The notes below the pieces were generated by a model. It was not told where the DNA came from and did not search any database. It worked only from the letters and a program-made list of their open reading frames with translations. DNA of 64,000 nucleotides from SIG565 sp045594065 (GTDB taxonomy: Bacteria; Bacillota; Clostridia; Oscillospirales; Acutalibacteraceae), in contig JAZNXU010000002.1 in assembly GCA_045594065.1 (NCBI GenBank), positions 11,411 to 75,410 of the forward strand, in the 5' to 3' direction. Position 1 is the stretch's first letter, and each line of letters starts with the position of its first letter. The position numbers and the translations under genes were made by a program. This document shows positions 8,889-16,977 of this stretch, in pieces.

Positions 8889-9641
8889 CTACGCTTTTGC
8901 TAGTATCATCAAGAATTTATGCGAAATAATTCTGCTTAAAAACCTGTACAATTTATAGAAAAATCGACCTGTGTAAATGGCTCTGCGTTTTTTAGATGCC
9001 TTTAAAGATTTTTTCGCAATCATTTCGGGGTTAACCCTCGGCAGAATATCAAAAGTGAGGCTCGTACCCTTAGCTATATTGGCAACGGGTAAAAACTCGG
9101 TGTCCATAGGTCCGGGGCATACTGCAAGTACATTTATTTTCTTTCTTTTAAGCTCGTAGCGCAGCGCCCTCGAAAAACTTGTAACATAGGCTTTTGTAGA
9201 GCAGTAAACCGCCATTTTTGCGTTAGGTACAAACGAGGCAATTGAGCTTATGTTAATAATTTCAGCACCGTTTTCCATATAGGGGATAGTGGTGTGAGTA
9301 AAGGCGGTTAACGCCTCGCAGTTAAGGCGTATCATACCCGTGGTTGAGAGAGCATCAATATCTTCAAAATATCCGTGCTTGCCAAAGCCTGCGTTGTTAA
9401 TAAGCATTTTAACATTGGGCTTCAGGTCGGCAAGTAAAGCAGCGTAGGTATCAATAGCGCCGTCAACCGTCATATCAAGCGGAATTACTCTGCACTCGGT
9501 TTTGCATTTTGCGGCTATTTCTTTAAGCCGATCCTCGCGCCTTGCAATAATCCACAGCTCGTCAAAGCTGCCACCGTCTAAGCACTTTATATATTCGGTT
9601 CCAAGTCCGGCAGAAGCACCGGTTATTATAGCAATGTTCAT
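8889..9641 (-). CDS. Short-chain dehydrogenase/reductase
   Basis: This 250-residue classical-type SDR has the NAD(P)-binding TGASAGLG loop (residues 7-14), LINNAGFG (~84-91) and the catalytic set Ser in ISSIAS (~134), Tyr and Lys in YCSTKAY (~147-153), then VCPGPMDTEF (~176-185). Arg residues after the second strand (ARREDR) favour NADP(H). The C-terminus has a hydrophobic helical tail. The substrate is unknown; similar proteins reduce ketones, acyl chains or steroids. The start has GGAGG upstream. It leads the two-gene minus-strand operon with the DUF554 gene. Confidence 0.85.
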   Translation of the reverse strand: MNIAIITGASAGLGTEYIKCLDGGSFDELWIIARREDRLKEIAAKCKTECRVIPLDMTVDGAIDTYAALLADLKPNVKMLINNAGFGKHGYFEDIDALSTTGMIRLNCEALTAFTHTTIPYMENGAEIINISSIASFVPNAKMAVYCSTKAYVTSFSRALRYELKRKKINVLAVCPGPMDTEFLPVANIAKGTSLTFDILPRVNPEMIAKKSLKASKKRRAIYTGRFFYKLYRFLSRIISHKFLMILAKA

Positions 9642-9697
9642 AAAAGTCCCTCCATTAATTTAATTATACAATAATTACCTCAAAAATCAATAATTCA

Positions 9698-9725
9698 TTG
9701 ACAAAATTTAAAAATCTGATATAAT
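9698..9725 (+). promoter_or_regulatory. Sigma-A promoter for the CNNM/CorC gene
   Basis: Perfect -35 TTGACA (9698-9703) and -10 TATAAT (9720-9725) are separated by 16 bases. It lies about 150 bp upstream of the coding start, leaving room for the leader described next. Confidence 0.85.
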
Positions 9726-9731
9726 AGTGTT

Positions 9732-9872
9732 ACAATCTTTTGAAAGGGAATACACTAATGGACGACGGCGTCAGTAGCGTGTTTATCATTAATATCATAT
9801 AATTTAAGGCATATTTGCACTCTCAGTGCAGGTATGCTTTTTTGTGTTTGAAAAGGAGTTATTTTAAAAATT
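9732..9872 (+). promoter_or_regulatory. Leader with 14-codon ORF and attenuator hairpin
   Basis: The transcribed leader holds an AAAGGG site, a 14-codon ORF at 9758-9802 (MDDGVSSVFIINII), and then an intrinsic terminator before the coding region. Inside the ORF a GACG-ACGG-CGTC hairpin is possible. The layout resembles an attenuator or riboswitch leader; no known class could be recognised. Confidence 0.5.
9806..9843 (+). terminator. Leader terminator (candidate attenuator)
   Basis: The stem is GCATA (9809-9813) with TATGC (9833-9837), plus TGCACT (9816-9821) with AGTGCA (9825-9830). It has a CTC loop and a TT/GG internal loop and is followed by TTTTTT. It stands between the promoter and the CNNM/CorC gene, so read-through must be allowed for expression. 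Confidence 0.7.
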
Positions 9873-11138
9873 ATGGACCCAAGTACGGTAATTTCTATTT
9901 TAATTATGGCAGTATTAGTAATGTTTTCGGCTTACTTCTCTGCCACCGAAACCGCGTTTTCAACCCTTAATAAAACAAGAATTAAAACCCTTGCCGAGGC
10001 AGGCAACAAAAAAGCCGAGCTAACGCTGGAGCTTTCCGAAAGCTATGATAAGCTTATTTCCACCATACTTATCGGCAACAATATCGTGAATATCGCGCTG
10101 GCTTCAATCGGCACAATGCTTTTTGTAAAGCTGTATGGTGATATAGGTGCTACAATTTCCACAGCCGTTATAACGGTAGTGGTGCTCATTTTCGGTGAAA
10201 TTTCGCCTAAGAGCCTAGCTAAAGACTTCCCCGAAAAATTTGCAATGTTTTCATCACCCTTTATAAAAGCTTTAATTTTTGTTTTAACCCCGCTCAATTT
10301 TATTTTTTCGGGCTGGAAAAAACTGCTGTCACGAATGTTTAAAAATGAGGGTGAGCAGAAAATGTCTCAAGAAGAGCTGCTTATGCTCGTTCAAGAGGTT
10401 GAGGAAGAGGGCAGTATCGATAACGATGAGGGTACTCTGCTTCGCAATGTTATCGAGTTCACCGACCGCCGCGCAGAGGATATTTTAACCCATCGCGGCG
10501 ATGTTGAGGCTGTACCGATTGATACTTCAAAAAAAGAGATTGCACGCATTTTCTCTGATACCAAGTTTTCTCGTTTGCTTGTGTATGATGAGTCTATCGA
10601 TGATATTGTGGGCGTTATCCACCAAAAGGATTTTTATAATGCAGGCAGCATCTTCACTGGGGACATCAGAGATATTCTCTCCGAGCCTGTGTTTGTTCCC
10701 CAGTCGTTAAAGGTTGATGCCCTCTTAAAAGAGCTGCAGAAAGCCAAATCGCATATTGCGGTTGTTGTAGATGAATATGGTGGTATGGTCGGTATTGTCA
10801 CAATGGAGGATATTCTCGAAGAGCTTGTTGGCGAAATCTGGGACGAGCACGACGATGTTATCGAGGATTTCAAGGAGATGGCACCGAACACTTATCGCAT
10901 TAACGGCCTTACAAACCTTGAAGATTTCAATGAGTTCTTTGGTATTCAGATTGAGGGTGAGGGTGTATCTTTTGGCGGTTGGGTAATGGAAATGCTTGAT
11001 AAAATACCCGAGGTGGGCGATAAGTTTGAGTTTGATAACTTAGAGTTTACCGTAACTGAGACCGATGCCCGCCGTGCATCGCTGATAGATGTTGTAATGC
11101 ATCCTGCAGAAGAAACCGAAAATGAGGAAGAACAATGA
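9873..11138 (+). CDS. Hemolysin-family CNNM/CorC protein (DUF21-CBS-CorC_HlyC)
   Basis: This 421-residue protein of the HlyC/CorC family is implicated in Mg2+/Co2+ export or homeostasis. Residues 1-190 are the DUF21/CNNM membrane domain with about four spans (ending VFVLTPLNFIFSGWKKL). Residues ~200-330 are a CBS pair (DILTHRGDVEAVPID; HIAVVVDEYGGMVGIVTMEDILEELVG). Residues ~335-415 are the CorC_HlyC C-terminal domain (YRINGLTNLEDFNEFF). The GGVGI-type CBS signature and MEDILEE are characteristic. It is preceded by its own promoter and attenuator-like leader, and its stop overlaps the next start (ATGA). The name hemolysin is historical. Confidence 0.9.
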   Translation: MDPSTVISILIMAVLVMFSAYFSATETAFSTLNKTRIKTLAEAGNKKAELTLELSESYDKLISTILIGNNIVNIALASIGTMLFVKLYGDIGATISTAVITVVVLIFGEISPKSLAKDFPEKFAMFSSPFIKALIFVLTPLNFIFSGWKKLLSRMFKNEGEQKMSQEELLMLVQEVEEEGSIDNDEGTLLRNVIEFTDRRAEDILTHRGDVEAVPIDTSKKEIARIFSDTKFSRLLVYDESIDDIVGVIHQKDFYNAGSIFTGDIRDILSEPVFVPQSLKVDALLKELQKAKSHIAVVVDEYGGMVGIVTMEDILEELVGEIWDEHDDVIEDFKEMAPNTYRINGLTNLEDFNEFFGIQIEGEGVSFGGWVMEMLDKIPEVGDKFEFDNLEFTVTETDARRASLIDVVMHPAEETENEEEQ

Positions 11139-12355
11139 TATATGATATAGCTGTTGTAGGCGGCGGTGCGGCGGGTCTTTTTGCTGCTATACACGCCAAA
11201 AAACTGGACAGTAGTCTTAATATTGTGGTGTTTGAGGCGCTTGACCGTGTGGGCAAAAAATTGATAACCACGGGTAATGGGCAATGCAATATTACAAACC
11301 AAAATGCAGCGCCAAGGTTTTACCACTCTGAAACACCCCACTTATTAAGTGAGGTGTTATCGGCATTTACGGTTAAGGATACTGTAGCGGAGTTCAATAA
11401 AATGGGGGTCGAAATAGTTTTTGAGCCCGATGGCAGAGCCTATCCAGCATCTTATCAGGCTGGCTCGGTAGTAGATGCATTACGCTTTACTGCTGAGGAA
11501 TTAGGTGTTGAAATCATAAATGGCGTAAAAATCGATTCCTTAAAAAAAGAGGATAACTATAAGCTTATTTCCCAAAGTGATGAAATCAGCGCCCGTAAGG
11601 TAATTTTTGCTTGTGGTCTGCTTTCAGGCGGTGCAAAGCTCGGTAGCTTTGGCGATACACTCCGCATGTTTAAAAATTTAGGGTATCAAATCTCAAAAAC
11701 CACCCCCGCAATAGTACAGATTAAAACGGAAACCGATATTGTAAAACAATTAAAGGGAATTAAATTTAACGGCACCGCCACACTTTTTATAAACGGTAAA
11801 AAATCAAAGGCTCAGGCAGGGGAGATACTCTTTACAGATTACGGCTTGTCAGGTCCTGCAATACTTGGTATCTCGCGTGAAGCCTCAAGAAACAGCGGTA
11901 GAATAGAAATAAGTCTTGATATAACTCCTAATATGGCTGAAACTCATCTTAAAAAGTTGCTTTCAGAGCGTAAGTGCAATTTACAAACGCGTTCAAGCGA
12001 TAACTTTTTAACCGGTTTTATAAACAAGCGACTTGGTCAGGTGTTAATAAAATGTGCCGAAATTCCGCTTAATACCACCGTTGCAGAGATTACAGATAAG
12101 CAAATTGCAAAGCTTACCCGCCTTATAAAAAGCTTCACATTTACTGTTACGGGTAATACCGGTTTTAATAATTCACAGGTAACAGCAGGCGGAATTAGTC
12201 TTAACGAAGTTAATATAAACACCCTTGAATCTAAAAGGCATAAGGGACTTTATATTATCGGCGAGCTTTTGGATGTTGATGGCGATTGCGGAGGATATAA
12301 TCTGCAATGGGCTTGGAGCTCGGCGGCGGTTGCGGCAAGGAGCGCTATAAAGTAA
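11135..12355 (+). CDS. HI0933-family (BaiN-like) FAD oxidoreductase
   Basis: This 406-residue flavoprotein is of the HI0933/YhiN family, to which the bile-acid reductase BaiN belongs. It has the dinucleotide motif VVGGGAAGLFAAIHA (5-19), RVGKKLITTGNGQCNITN (~36-53), and the C-terminal FAD-binding part GGISLNEVN with GLYIIGELLDVDGDCGGYN (~365-390). The substrate is unknown; the bile-acid link is only a family association. It overlaps the CNNM/CorC gene by 4 bp (ATGA) and the next flavoprotein by 1 bp, so three genes share a transcript. Confidence 0.87.
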   Translation: MIYDIAVVGGGAAGLFAAIHAKKLDSSLNIVVFEALDRVGKKLITTGNGQCNITNQNAAPRFYHSETPHLLSEVLSAFTVKDTVAEFNKMGVEIVFEPDGRAYPASYQAGSVVDALRFTAEELGVEIINGVKIDSLKKEDNYKLISQSDEISARKVIFACGLLSGGAKLGSFGDTLRMFKNLGYQISKTTPAIVQIKTETDIVKQLKGIKFNGTATLFINGKKSKAQAGEILFTDYGLSGPAILGISREASRNSGRIEISLDITPNMAETHLKKLLSERKCNLQTRSSDNFLTGFINKRLGQVLIKCAEIPLNTTVAEITDKQIAKLTRLIKSFTFTVTGNTGFNNSQVTAGGISLNEVNINTLESKRHKGLYIIGELLDVDGDCGGYNLQWAWSSAAVAARSAIK

Positions 12356-13932
12356 TGATACTTTTACAAAACATTAATTTGCCGCTCTCAACCGATTTCT
12401 CTGATATTCCCACTATTGTTGCGCCATTGCTTAAAATACCAAAAAGCGAAATTAAAGGCGCAAGGATTTATAAAAAATCGGTCGATGCAAGGCATAAAAA
12501 CAACATTGTTTTCTGTTGTGCTTTTCTTATTGAAGCCGCTAACGAAAACAAAATAATTGCAAAAAATAAAAAGGCAAGCCTTTATTTAAAAAAACCTTAC
12601 GAATGGAAAAGGGCGGGAAATACGCAGGTGCGTCCCATAATTATCGGCTTTGGTCCCGCGGGAATTTTTGCGGCTTTGGCATTAGCCAAGGCAGGGCTTA
12701 AACCAATCATTATTGAACGCGGAACAGATGTTGATACAAGGCAAACCGATGTTAATTCGTTTTTTAGCGGCGGCAAATTAAACCCCGAATCTAATATTCA
12801 GTTCGGCGAGGGCGGCGCAGGCACGTTTTCCGACGGAAAGCTTAACACAGGCATTAAAGACGCCCGCATTTCAGTGGTGCTTGAAACCCTCAGTAAATTC
12901 GGCGCACCCGATAAGATTTTGTATGACTCTAAGCCCCATATCGGCACCGATATTCTAAGGGTTGTTGTCAAGAATATCCGCAATGAAATTATATCACTCG
13001 GCGGTGAAGTGCGTTTTAATTCAAGGCTTGATAATATTGAAATTATAAATAACCAATTAACACGCATAAAAGTTACAAGCGGTAAAAAAAGCGAATGGAT
13101 AGCATGTAGCCATTTAGTGTTGGCAACGGGTCATTCAGCCCGCGATACATATAAGATGCTAAAGGCTGCAGGTGTCGAGCTTGTCCGCAAGCCTTTTTCT
13201 GTAGGAGCTAGAATTGAGCATCTGCAAAGCGATATTAATAGAGCGCTTTACGGTGACTTTGCAAATCATCCCGCGCTAGGCGCTGCCGATTATAAAATGG
13301 CGGTGCATCTGCCCTCAGGTCGCGGTGTTTATACCTTTTGTATGTGCCCTGGCGGTGAGGTAATTAATGCTTCAAGCGAAGAGAATATGACCTGTGTTAA
13401 CGGTATGAGTAATTCCGTCCGTGACGGTGTTAATGCTAACAGCGCACTGCTTGTTGATATTCGCCCCGAGGATTTAATGGGTGACGATGTGCTTGCAGGA
13501 ATTGAACTGCAACGCGAAATAGAAAGTCGCGCTTTTTCACCCGACGGTGTTCCTTTTTGTTATGTAGGTGACCTTATCGGTGAGAAAGTGACCGACCCGC
13601 AAAGAATAAACCCAACCGTAAAACCAAAGGCAAAACACACCAATATAGAATCGGTATTGCCCGATTTTGCGGTAAACTCTTTACGGGAGGCTCTGCCGCT
13701 TTTTGGCCAAAAAATAAGCGGTTTTGATAATGCCAATGCGGTACTAACTTTTCCTGAAACCCGAAGCTCAGCCCCTGTGCGCATTTTGCGGAATGAAAGC
13801 TATACTGCTACCGATGTTTCGGGGCTTTACCCTTGTGGAGAGGGTGCAGGCTATGCAGGCGGTATAACCTCTGCCGCGGTGGACGGACTCAGAATTGCCG
13901 AGGCTCTTATAGACAGTATTAATAAACATTAA
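12355..13932 (+). CDS. Uncharacterised FAD-dependent dehydrogenase (COG2509 type)
   Basis: About 525 residues. The first ~90 residues form a small alpha/beta domain (MILLQNINLPL..., KIPKSEIKGARIYKKSVDAR) typical of this family, followed by the FAD fold: RPIIIGFGPAGIFAALALA (~98-115), FGEGGAGTFSDGKLN (~155-170), and the C-terminal CGEGAGYAGGITSAAVDGLR. The family is widespread in Firmicutes with no agreed reaction. I place the start at the ATG that overlaps the preceding TAA by one base (TAATG), with AAGGAG 13 bases upstream; the frame is open further upstream but only inside the previous gene. The 3' end overlaps a convergent gene by 14 bp. Confidence 0.85.
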   Translation: MILLQNINLPLSTDFSDIPTIVAPLLKIPKSEIKGARIYKKSVDARHKNNIVFCCAFLIEAANENKIIAKNKKASLYLKKPYEWKRAGNTQVRPIIIGFGPAGIFAALALAKAGLKPIIIERGTDVDTRQTDVNSFFSGGKLNPESNIQFGEGGAGTFSDGKLNTGIKDARISVVLETLSKFGAPDKILYDSKPHIGTDILRVVVKNIRNEIISLGGEVRFNSRLDNIEIINNQLTRIKVTSGKKSEWIACSHLVLATGHSARDTYKMLKAAGVELVRKPFSVGARIEHLQSDINRALYGDFANHPALGAADYKMAVHLPSGRGVYTFCMCPGGEVINASSEENMTCVNGMSNSVRDGVNANSALLVDIRPEDLMGDDVLAGIELQREIESRAFSPDGVPFCYVGDLIGEKVTDPQRINPTVKPKAKHTNIESVLPDFAVNSLREALPLFGQKISGFDNANAVLTFPETRSSAPVRILRNESYTATDVSGLYPCGEGAGYAGGITSAAVDGLRIAEALIDSINKH

Positions 13933-14485
13933 AAACCGAGTATTTATCAAACAGGTAGTAGGCTTCGCTTTTTAAGCGCATTTTACTGCCTGTTTTACAT
14001 TCTATTGGAATAATAATTTTCGCCGATGCATCTTTGCAGTTTTCAAGTTTAAAGGCATTCATATGTTTTAAAACGGTATTCAAATAAATGCTTTCAGGCA
14101 TTTTGTTCATGGCTACCGAAAAACTGTTTTTTGTAATTTGTATTTTAATTTTGCCCTGTGTGTACTTAGTTATAAGTGATAATAATATTTCGAAAAGTCG
14201 CAAATTCACAAAATATGTGTTGCTGTTACCTATAATTTTCGCACTTTGAATTTTACCCGCTAAATATGCTGTACCGCAAATAATATCGGTAAGCTCTGCA
14301 AGTGGAATACAGCACATAAAATTTTCTTTAAAGGCTAATCCCTCAAATAGATAAAGCTTTTTCAGAATTTCGATATTTTCGTATGAAAAATTGCCCTCAA
14401 TTTCATCACGAAAAATTCTGTTGCGTAGGGTTTCACAGAGTTTGTTTTGCTTTTTAAGGTCATTTTGAATAATTTTTTCGTCCAT
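13919..14485 (-). CDS. Protein of unknown function, kinase-ATPase-like hints
   Basis: This 188-residue soluble protein is not recognised. The N-terminal ~60 residues are charged and helical (KKQNKLCETLRNR), and the middle contains LTDIICGTAYLAGKI and FVNLRLFEILLSLIT. This order loosely recalls the dimerisation helix and ATP-binding fold of two-component histidine kinases, with none of the N, G1 or G2 ATP motifs visible, so it could be a degenerate sensor or anti-sigma-like fold. That is speculative. There is no strong ribosome binding site upstream of the ATG. The gene converges on the COG2509 flavoprotein with a 14-bp overlap and has no terminator of its own. Confidence 0.55.
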   Translation of the reverse strand: MDEKIIQNDLKKQNKLCETLRNRIFRDEIEGNFSYENIEILKKLYLFEGLAFKENFMCCIPLAELTDIICGTAYLAGKIQSAKIIGNSNTYFVNLRLFEILLSLITKYTQGKIKIQITKNSFSVAMNKMPESIYLNTVLKHMNAFKLENCKDASAKIIIPIECKTGSKMRLKSEAYYLFDKYSVFNVY

Positions 14486-14560
14486 ATTACATTTATTATA
14501 TGCGGAAATGATGAAAAATTAAATTTCAACTAAATTTTGTTAAAATTTAGTCAAAACATC

Positions 14561-14589
14561 TTGAAAAAAATTGTTTTTTGGGGTACAAT
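14561..14589 (+). promoter_or_regulatory. Sigma-A promoter for gap
   Basis: -35 TTGAAA (14561-14566) and -10 TACAAT (14584-14589) with 17-base spacing lie 31 bases upstream of the GAPDH start. AGGAGG (14607-14612) lies 8 bases before the ATG. Confidence 0.8.
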
Positions 14590-14620
14590 ATATGTAAATA
14601 ATTTTTAGGAGGAATTTCCA

Positions 14621-15652
14621 ATGGTTAAAGTTGCTATTAACGGATTCGGCCGTATCGGTCGTCTCGCATTCCGTCAGATGTTTGGTGCTGAGGGCTACGA
14701 TGTAGTAGCTATCAACGACCTTACAAAACCCTCTATGCTTGCCAACCTTTTAAAGTATGACACAGCACAGGGCGGTTACTGCGGTACAATCGGTGAAAAT
14801 CTTCACACAGTTTCTGCTGATGATGAAGCCGGTACTATCACAGTTGACGGCAAAACCCTTAAGATCTATGCTGAGAAAGACGCTAAGGACCTTCCTTGTG
14901 GTGAAATCGGCGTAGACGTAGTTCTCGAGTGCACAGGCTTCTACTGCTCTAAAGAGAAGAGTCAGGCTCATATTGATGCCGGCGCTAAAAAGGTAGTTAT
15001 TTCTGCTCCTGCAGGTAACGATCTTCCCACTATCGTATTCAGCGTTAACGAGAATACTCTCACTGCTGATGACAAAATCATTTCTGCAGCTTCCTGCACA
15101 ACTAACTGCTTAGCTCCTATGGCTAAGGCTCTTAACGATTACGCTCCTATCCAGAGCGGTATTATGAGCACTATCCACGCTTACACAGGCGACCAGATGA
15201 TTCTTGACGGTCCTCACAGAAAGGGTGACCTCCGTCGTGCTCGTGCCGGTGCTGCTAACATTGTTCCTAACTCTACAGGTGCTGCTAAGGCTATCGGTCT
15301 TGTAATTCCTGAACTCAACGGCAAGCTTATCGGCTCTGCTCAGCGTGTTCCGGTTCCGACCGGTTCTACCACCATCCTTACCGCTGTTGTTAAGGGTGCT
15401 GACGTTACTAAAGAGGGCATCAATGCTGCTATGAAGGCTGCTGCTTGTGAGTCCTTTGGCTACAATGAGGATCAGATCGTTTCTTCCGATGTTATCGGTA
15501 TGCGTTACGGCTCACTCTTCTATGCTACTCAGACAATGGTTTGCAAAATCGCTGACGACCTTTATGAGGTACAGGTTGTTTCTTGGTATGATAACGAGAA
15601 CTCCTACACAAGCCAGATGGTACGCACCATTAAGTACTTCGCTGAAATCTAA
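14621..15652 (+). CDS. gap: Glyceraldehyde-3-phosphate dehydrogenase
   Basis: This 343-residue type-I GAPDH is the glycolytic enzyme oxidising glyceraldehyde-3-phosphate to 1,3-bisphosphoglycerate. The Rossmann start is VAINGFGRIGRLAFRQ (4-19), the catalytic Cys sits in ISAASCTTNCLAPMAK (~157-172), the catalytic His in IHAYTGDQ (~185), and the phosphate-binding GAAKAIGLVIPELNGKL follows. The end WYDNENSYTSQMVRT is typical. Codon usage is visibly more biased (ctc, gct, ggt) than in the neighbours, as expected for a highly expressed gene. It is monocistronic, with its own promoter and terminator. Confidence 0.97.
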   Translation: MVKVAINGFGRIGRLAFRQMFGAEGYDVVAINDLTKPSMLANLLKYDTAQGGYCGTIGENLHTVSADDEAGTITVDGKTLKIYAEKDAKDLPCGEIGVDVVLECTGFYCSKEKSQAHIDAGAKKVVISAPAGNDLPTIVFSVNENTLTADDKIISAASCTTNCLAPMAKALNDYAPIQSGIMSTIHAYTGDQMILDGPHRKGDLRRARAGAANIVPNSTGAAKAIGLVIPELNGKLIGSAQRVPVPTGSTTILTAVVKGADVTKEGINAAMKAAACESFGYNEDQIVSSDVIGMRYGSLFYATQTMVCKIADDLYEVQVVSWYDNENSYTSQMVRTIKYFAEI

Positions 15653-15670
15653 TTTAAGTTAGATAAATTA

Positions 15671-15704
15671 AACTCCCAACTTCAAATGAAGTCGGGAGTT
15701 TTTT
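15671..15704. terminator. Terminator between gap and the serpin gene
   Basis: The stem is AACTCCC-A-ACTTC with GAAGT-C-GGGAGTT (15671-15682 with 15687-15700), loop AAAT, followed by TTTTTTG. It ends gap and can also serve the convergent serpin gene. Confidence 0.88.
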
Positions 15705-15718
15705 GTTTTGTCAAATTT

Positions 15719-16960
15719 TTACGGCTCAACAACTTTCCCAATGAAGAGCGGTATATTTGTGTTTGCCTCAATTATTGCGTATACAAACGGGCGGTCAAGC
15801 GTAACCGTTACGGGGCGATCTTCAAGTGAGGTCTTGGCGGCTATTTCAGCCTTTGTAACAGCGCCTGCCTTGGTGCCTTTTTCGTCAACCGTTATATAGG
15901 TCTTCTGCATAATGTCAGCTAAATAAAGGTTAGCACCCTGATAGGCTCCTATACCTGTGAAATCGGCATCATCTGCGTCAAATGCAGTTGTTACTCCAAG
16001 ATTTTTAAGAGTGTCAATTAGCGTCATTTCAAAGGTGGTTTCAAATTTAGGCATAACAGATATTACCGGCCGTTCAGTAGCATCTTTAATTATATTGCTG
16101 ATGCTGTTGCTTTGAAGCTCGGATATAAATTTATTAATATCGGTACCCTCGTTAGGCAGCAGTGCTACAAAGCGGTAATCACCATTTTTATATTCTTTAA
16201 TGAAGCCAGTTGAGTTATGGGTGTTAATGTAATAATTTTCTTTGCCGCGCATCATTTCTACCTGTACTGCACCGGTAAAGGTGTTAAATGTACCGCTTGA
16301 AATATCGCTTTTTGCGTAAGGTGTGTGCCATTCGGCATCAAAGGTTAACGCATTAATAAGGTAAAGGCAGGTTTCGCGGTCAATCTTGTTTACAATGCTG
16401 TCAATTTCGCCGTTAGTAGCATTTTTAACCCAATCGTTAATTGTTGTTTTTGCGTTATCATCAAAGGGCATTTTGAAAATATCGGCGGCGTAAAAATCGG
16501 CATTGTTTTGTAAAAATGATTTTTTAACACTAAGCTTATTATCATCTTTAATCCACACCGAATTTGTATTTGCTATTTTACTCGTGGTGGGTAATGAATC
16601 AAAAAAAGTGTGAAGATTATGGTTAGTTTTTTCAGCGGTAGCAGATAACAGCGTACTCAGTTCCGCTGCGGTATCTCCGTTAGCTCCCGACAGTAACATT
16701 CCTAAAATATTTGTTAAAGAAATAGGGGATACAAGAATGTTTTTATCCGCGTTTTGTTTGTTTATTTCTGCAAAGACCTGCACAGCAAGCTTGTTTTGGG
16801 CAAGTGTGAAATCGCTACCGTAGTCGTTATACTCGGTGATGTTGCTTTCATATCCTTCGCTTAGCTTAACCGCCCTTACATTTGCAGTGCCTGAACTGCC
16901 GCAAGCGCAAAGGGAAAGAGTAAGCAGTAAAACTAAAAGTAAAGCAATTAATTTTTTCAT
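15719..16960 (-). CDS. Serpin-family protease inhibitor lipoprotein
   Basis: This 413-residue serpin is anchored as a lipoprotein (signal peptide ending LSLCAC, modified Cys ~20). It has the serpin core: an N-terminal NILVSPISLTNILGMLLSGA block (~83-102), NALTFDAEWHTPY, and the C-terminal DRPFVYAIIEANTNIPLFIG. The reactive-centre loop begins VDEKGTKAGAVTKAE. The P17-P1 spacing and the small residues at P12-P9 match inhibitory serpins, and counting from the hinge Gly as P15 predicts Lys as P1 with Thr as P1', suggesting a trypsin-like target. Gut bacterial serpins can block host or microbial proteases; the target here is inferred. Confidence 0.9.
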   Translation of the reverse strand: MKKLIALLLVLLLTLSLCACGSSGTANVRAVKLSEGYESNITEYNDYGSDFTLAQNKLAVQVFAEINKQNADKNILVSPISLTNILGMLLSGANGDTAAELSTLLSATAEKTNHNLHTFFDSLPTTSKIANTNSVWIKDDNKLSVKKSFLQNNADFYAADIFKMPFDDNAKTTINDWVKNATNGEIDSIVNKIDRETCLYLINALTFDAEWHTPYAKSDISSGTFNTFTGAVQVEMMRGKENYYINTHNSTGFIKEYKNGDYRFVALLPNEGTDINKFISELQSNSISNIIKDATERPVISVMPKFETTFEMTLIDTLKNLGVTTAFDADDADFTGIGAYQGANLYLADIMQKTYITVDEKGTKAGAVTKAEIAAKTSLEDRPVTVTLDRPFVYAIIEANTNIPLFIGKVVEP

Positions 16961-16977
16961 AAGAAGCTCCTTTCGTA

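Noticed and set aside
9761..9772. Guanidine-II (mini-ykkC) riboswitch suggested by the GACG-ACGG-CGTC hairpin
   Set aside because: That class needs two hairpins with ACGR loops; only one is present and the downstream gene is not a guanidine exporter or carboxylase.
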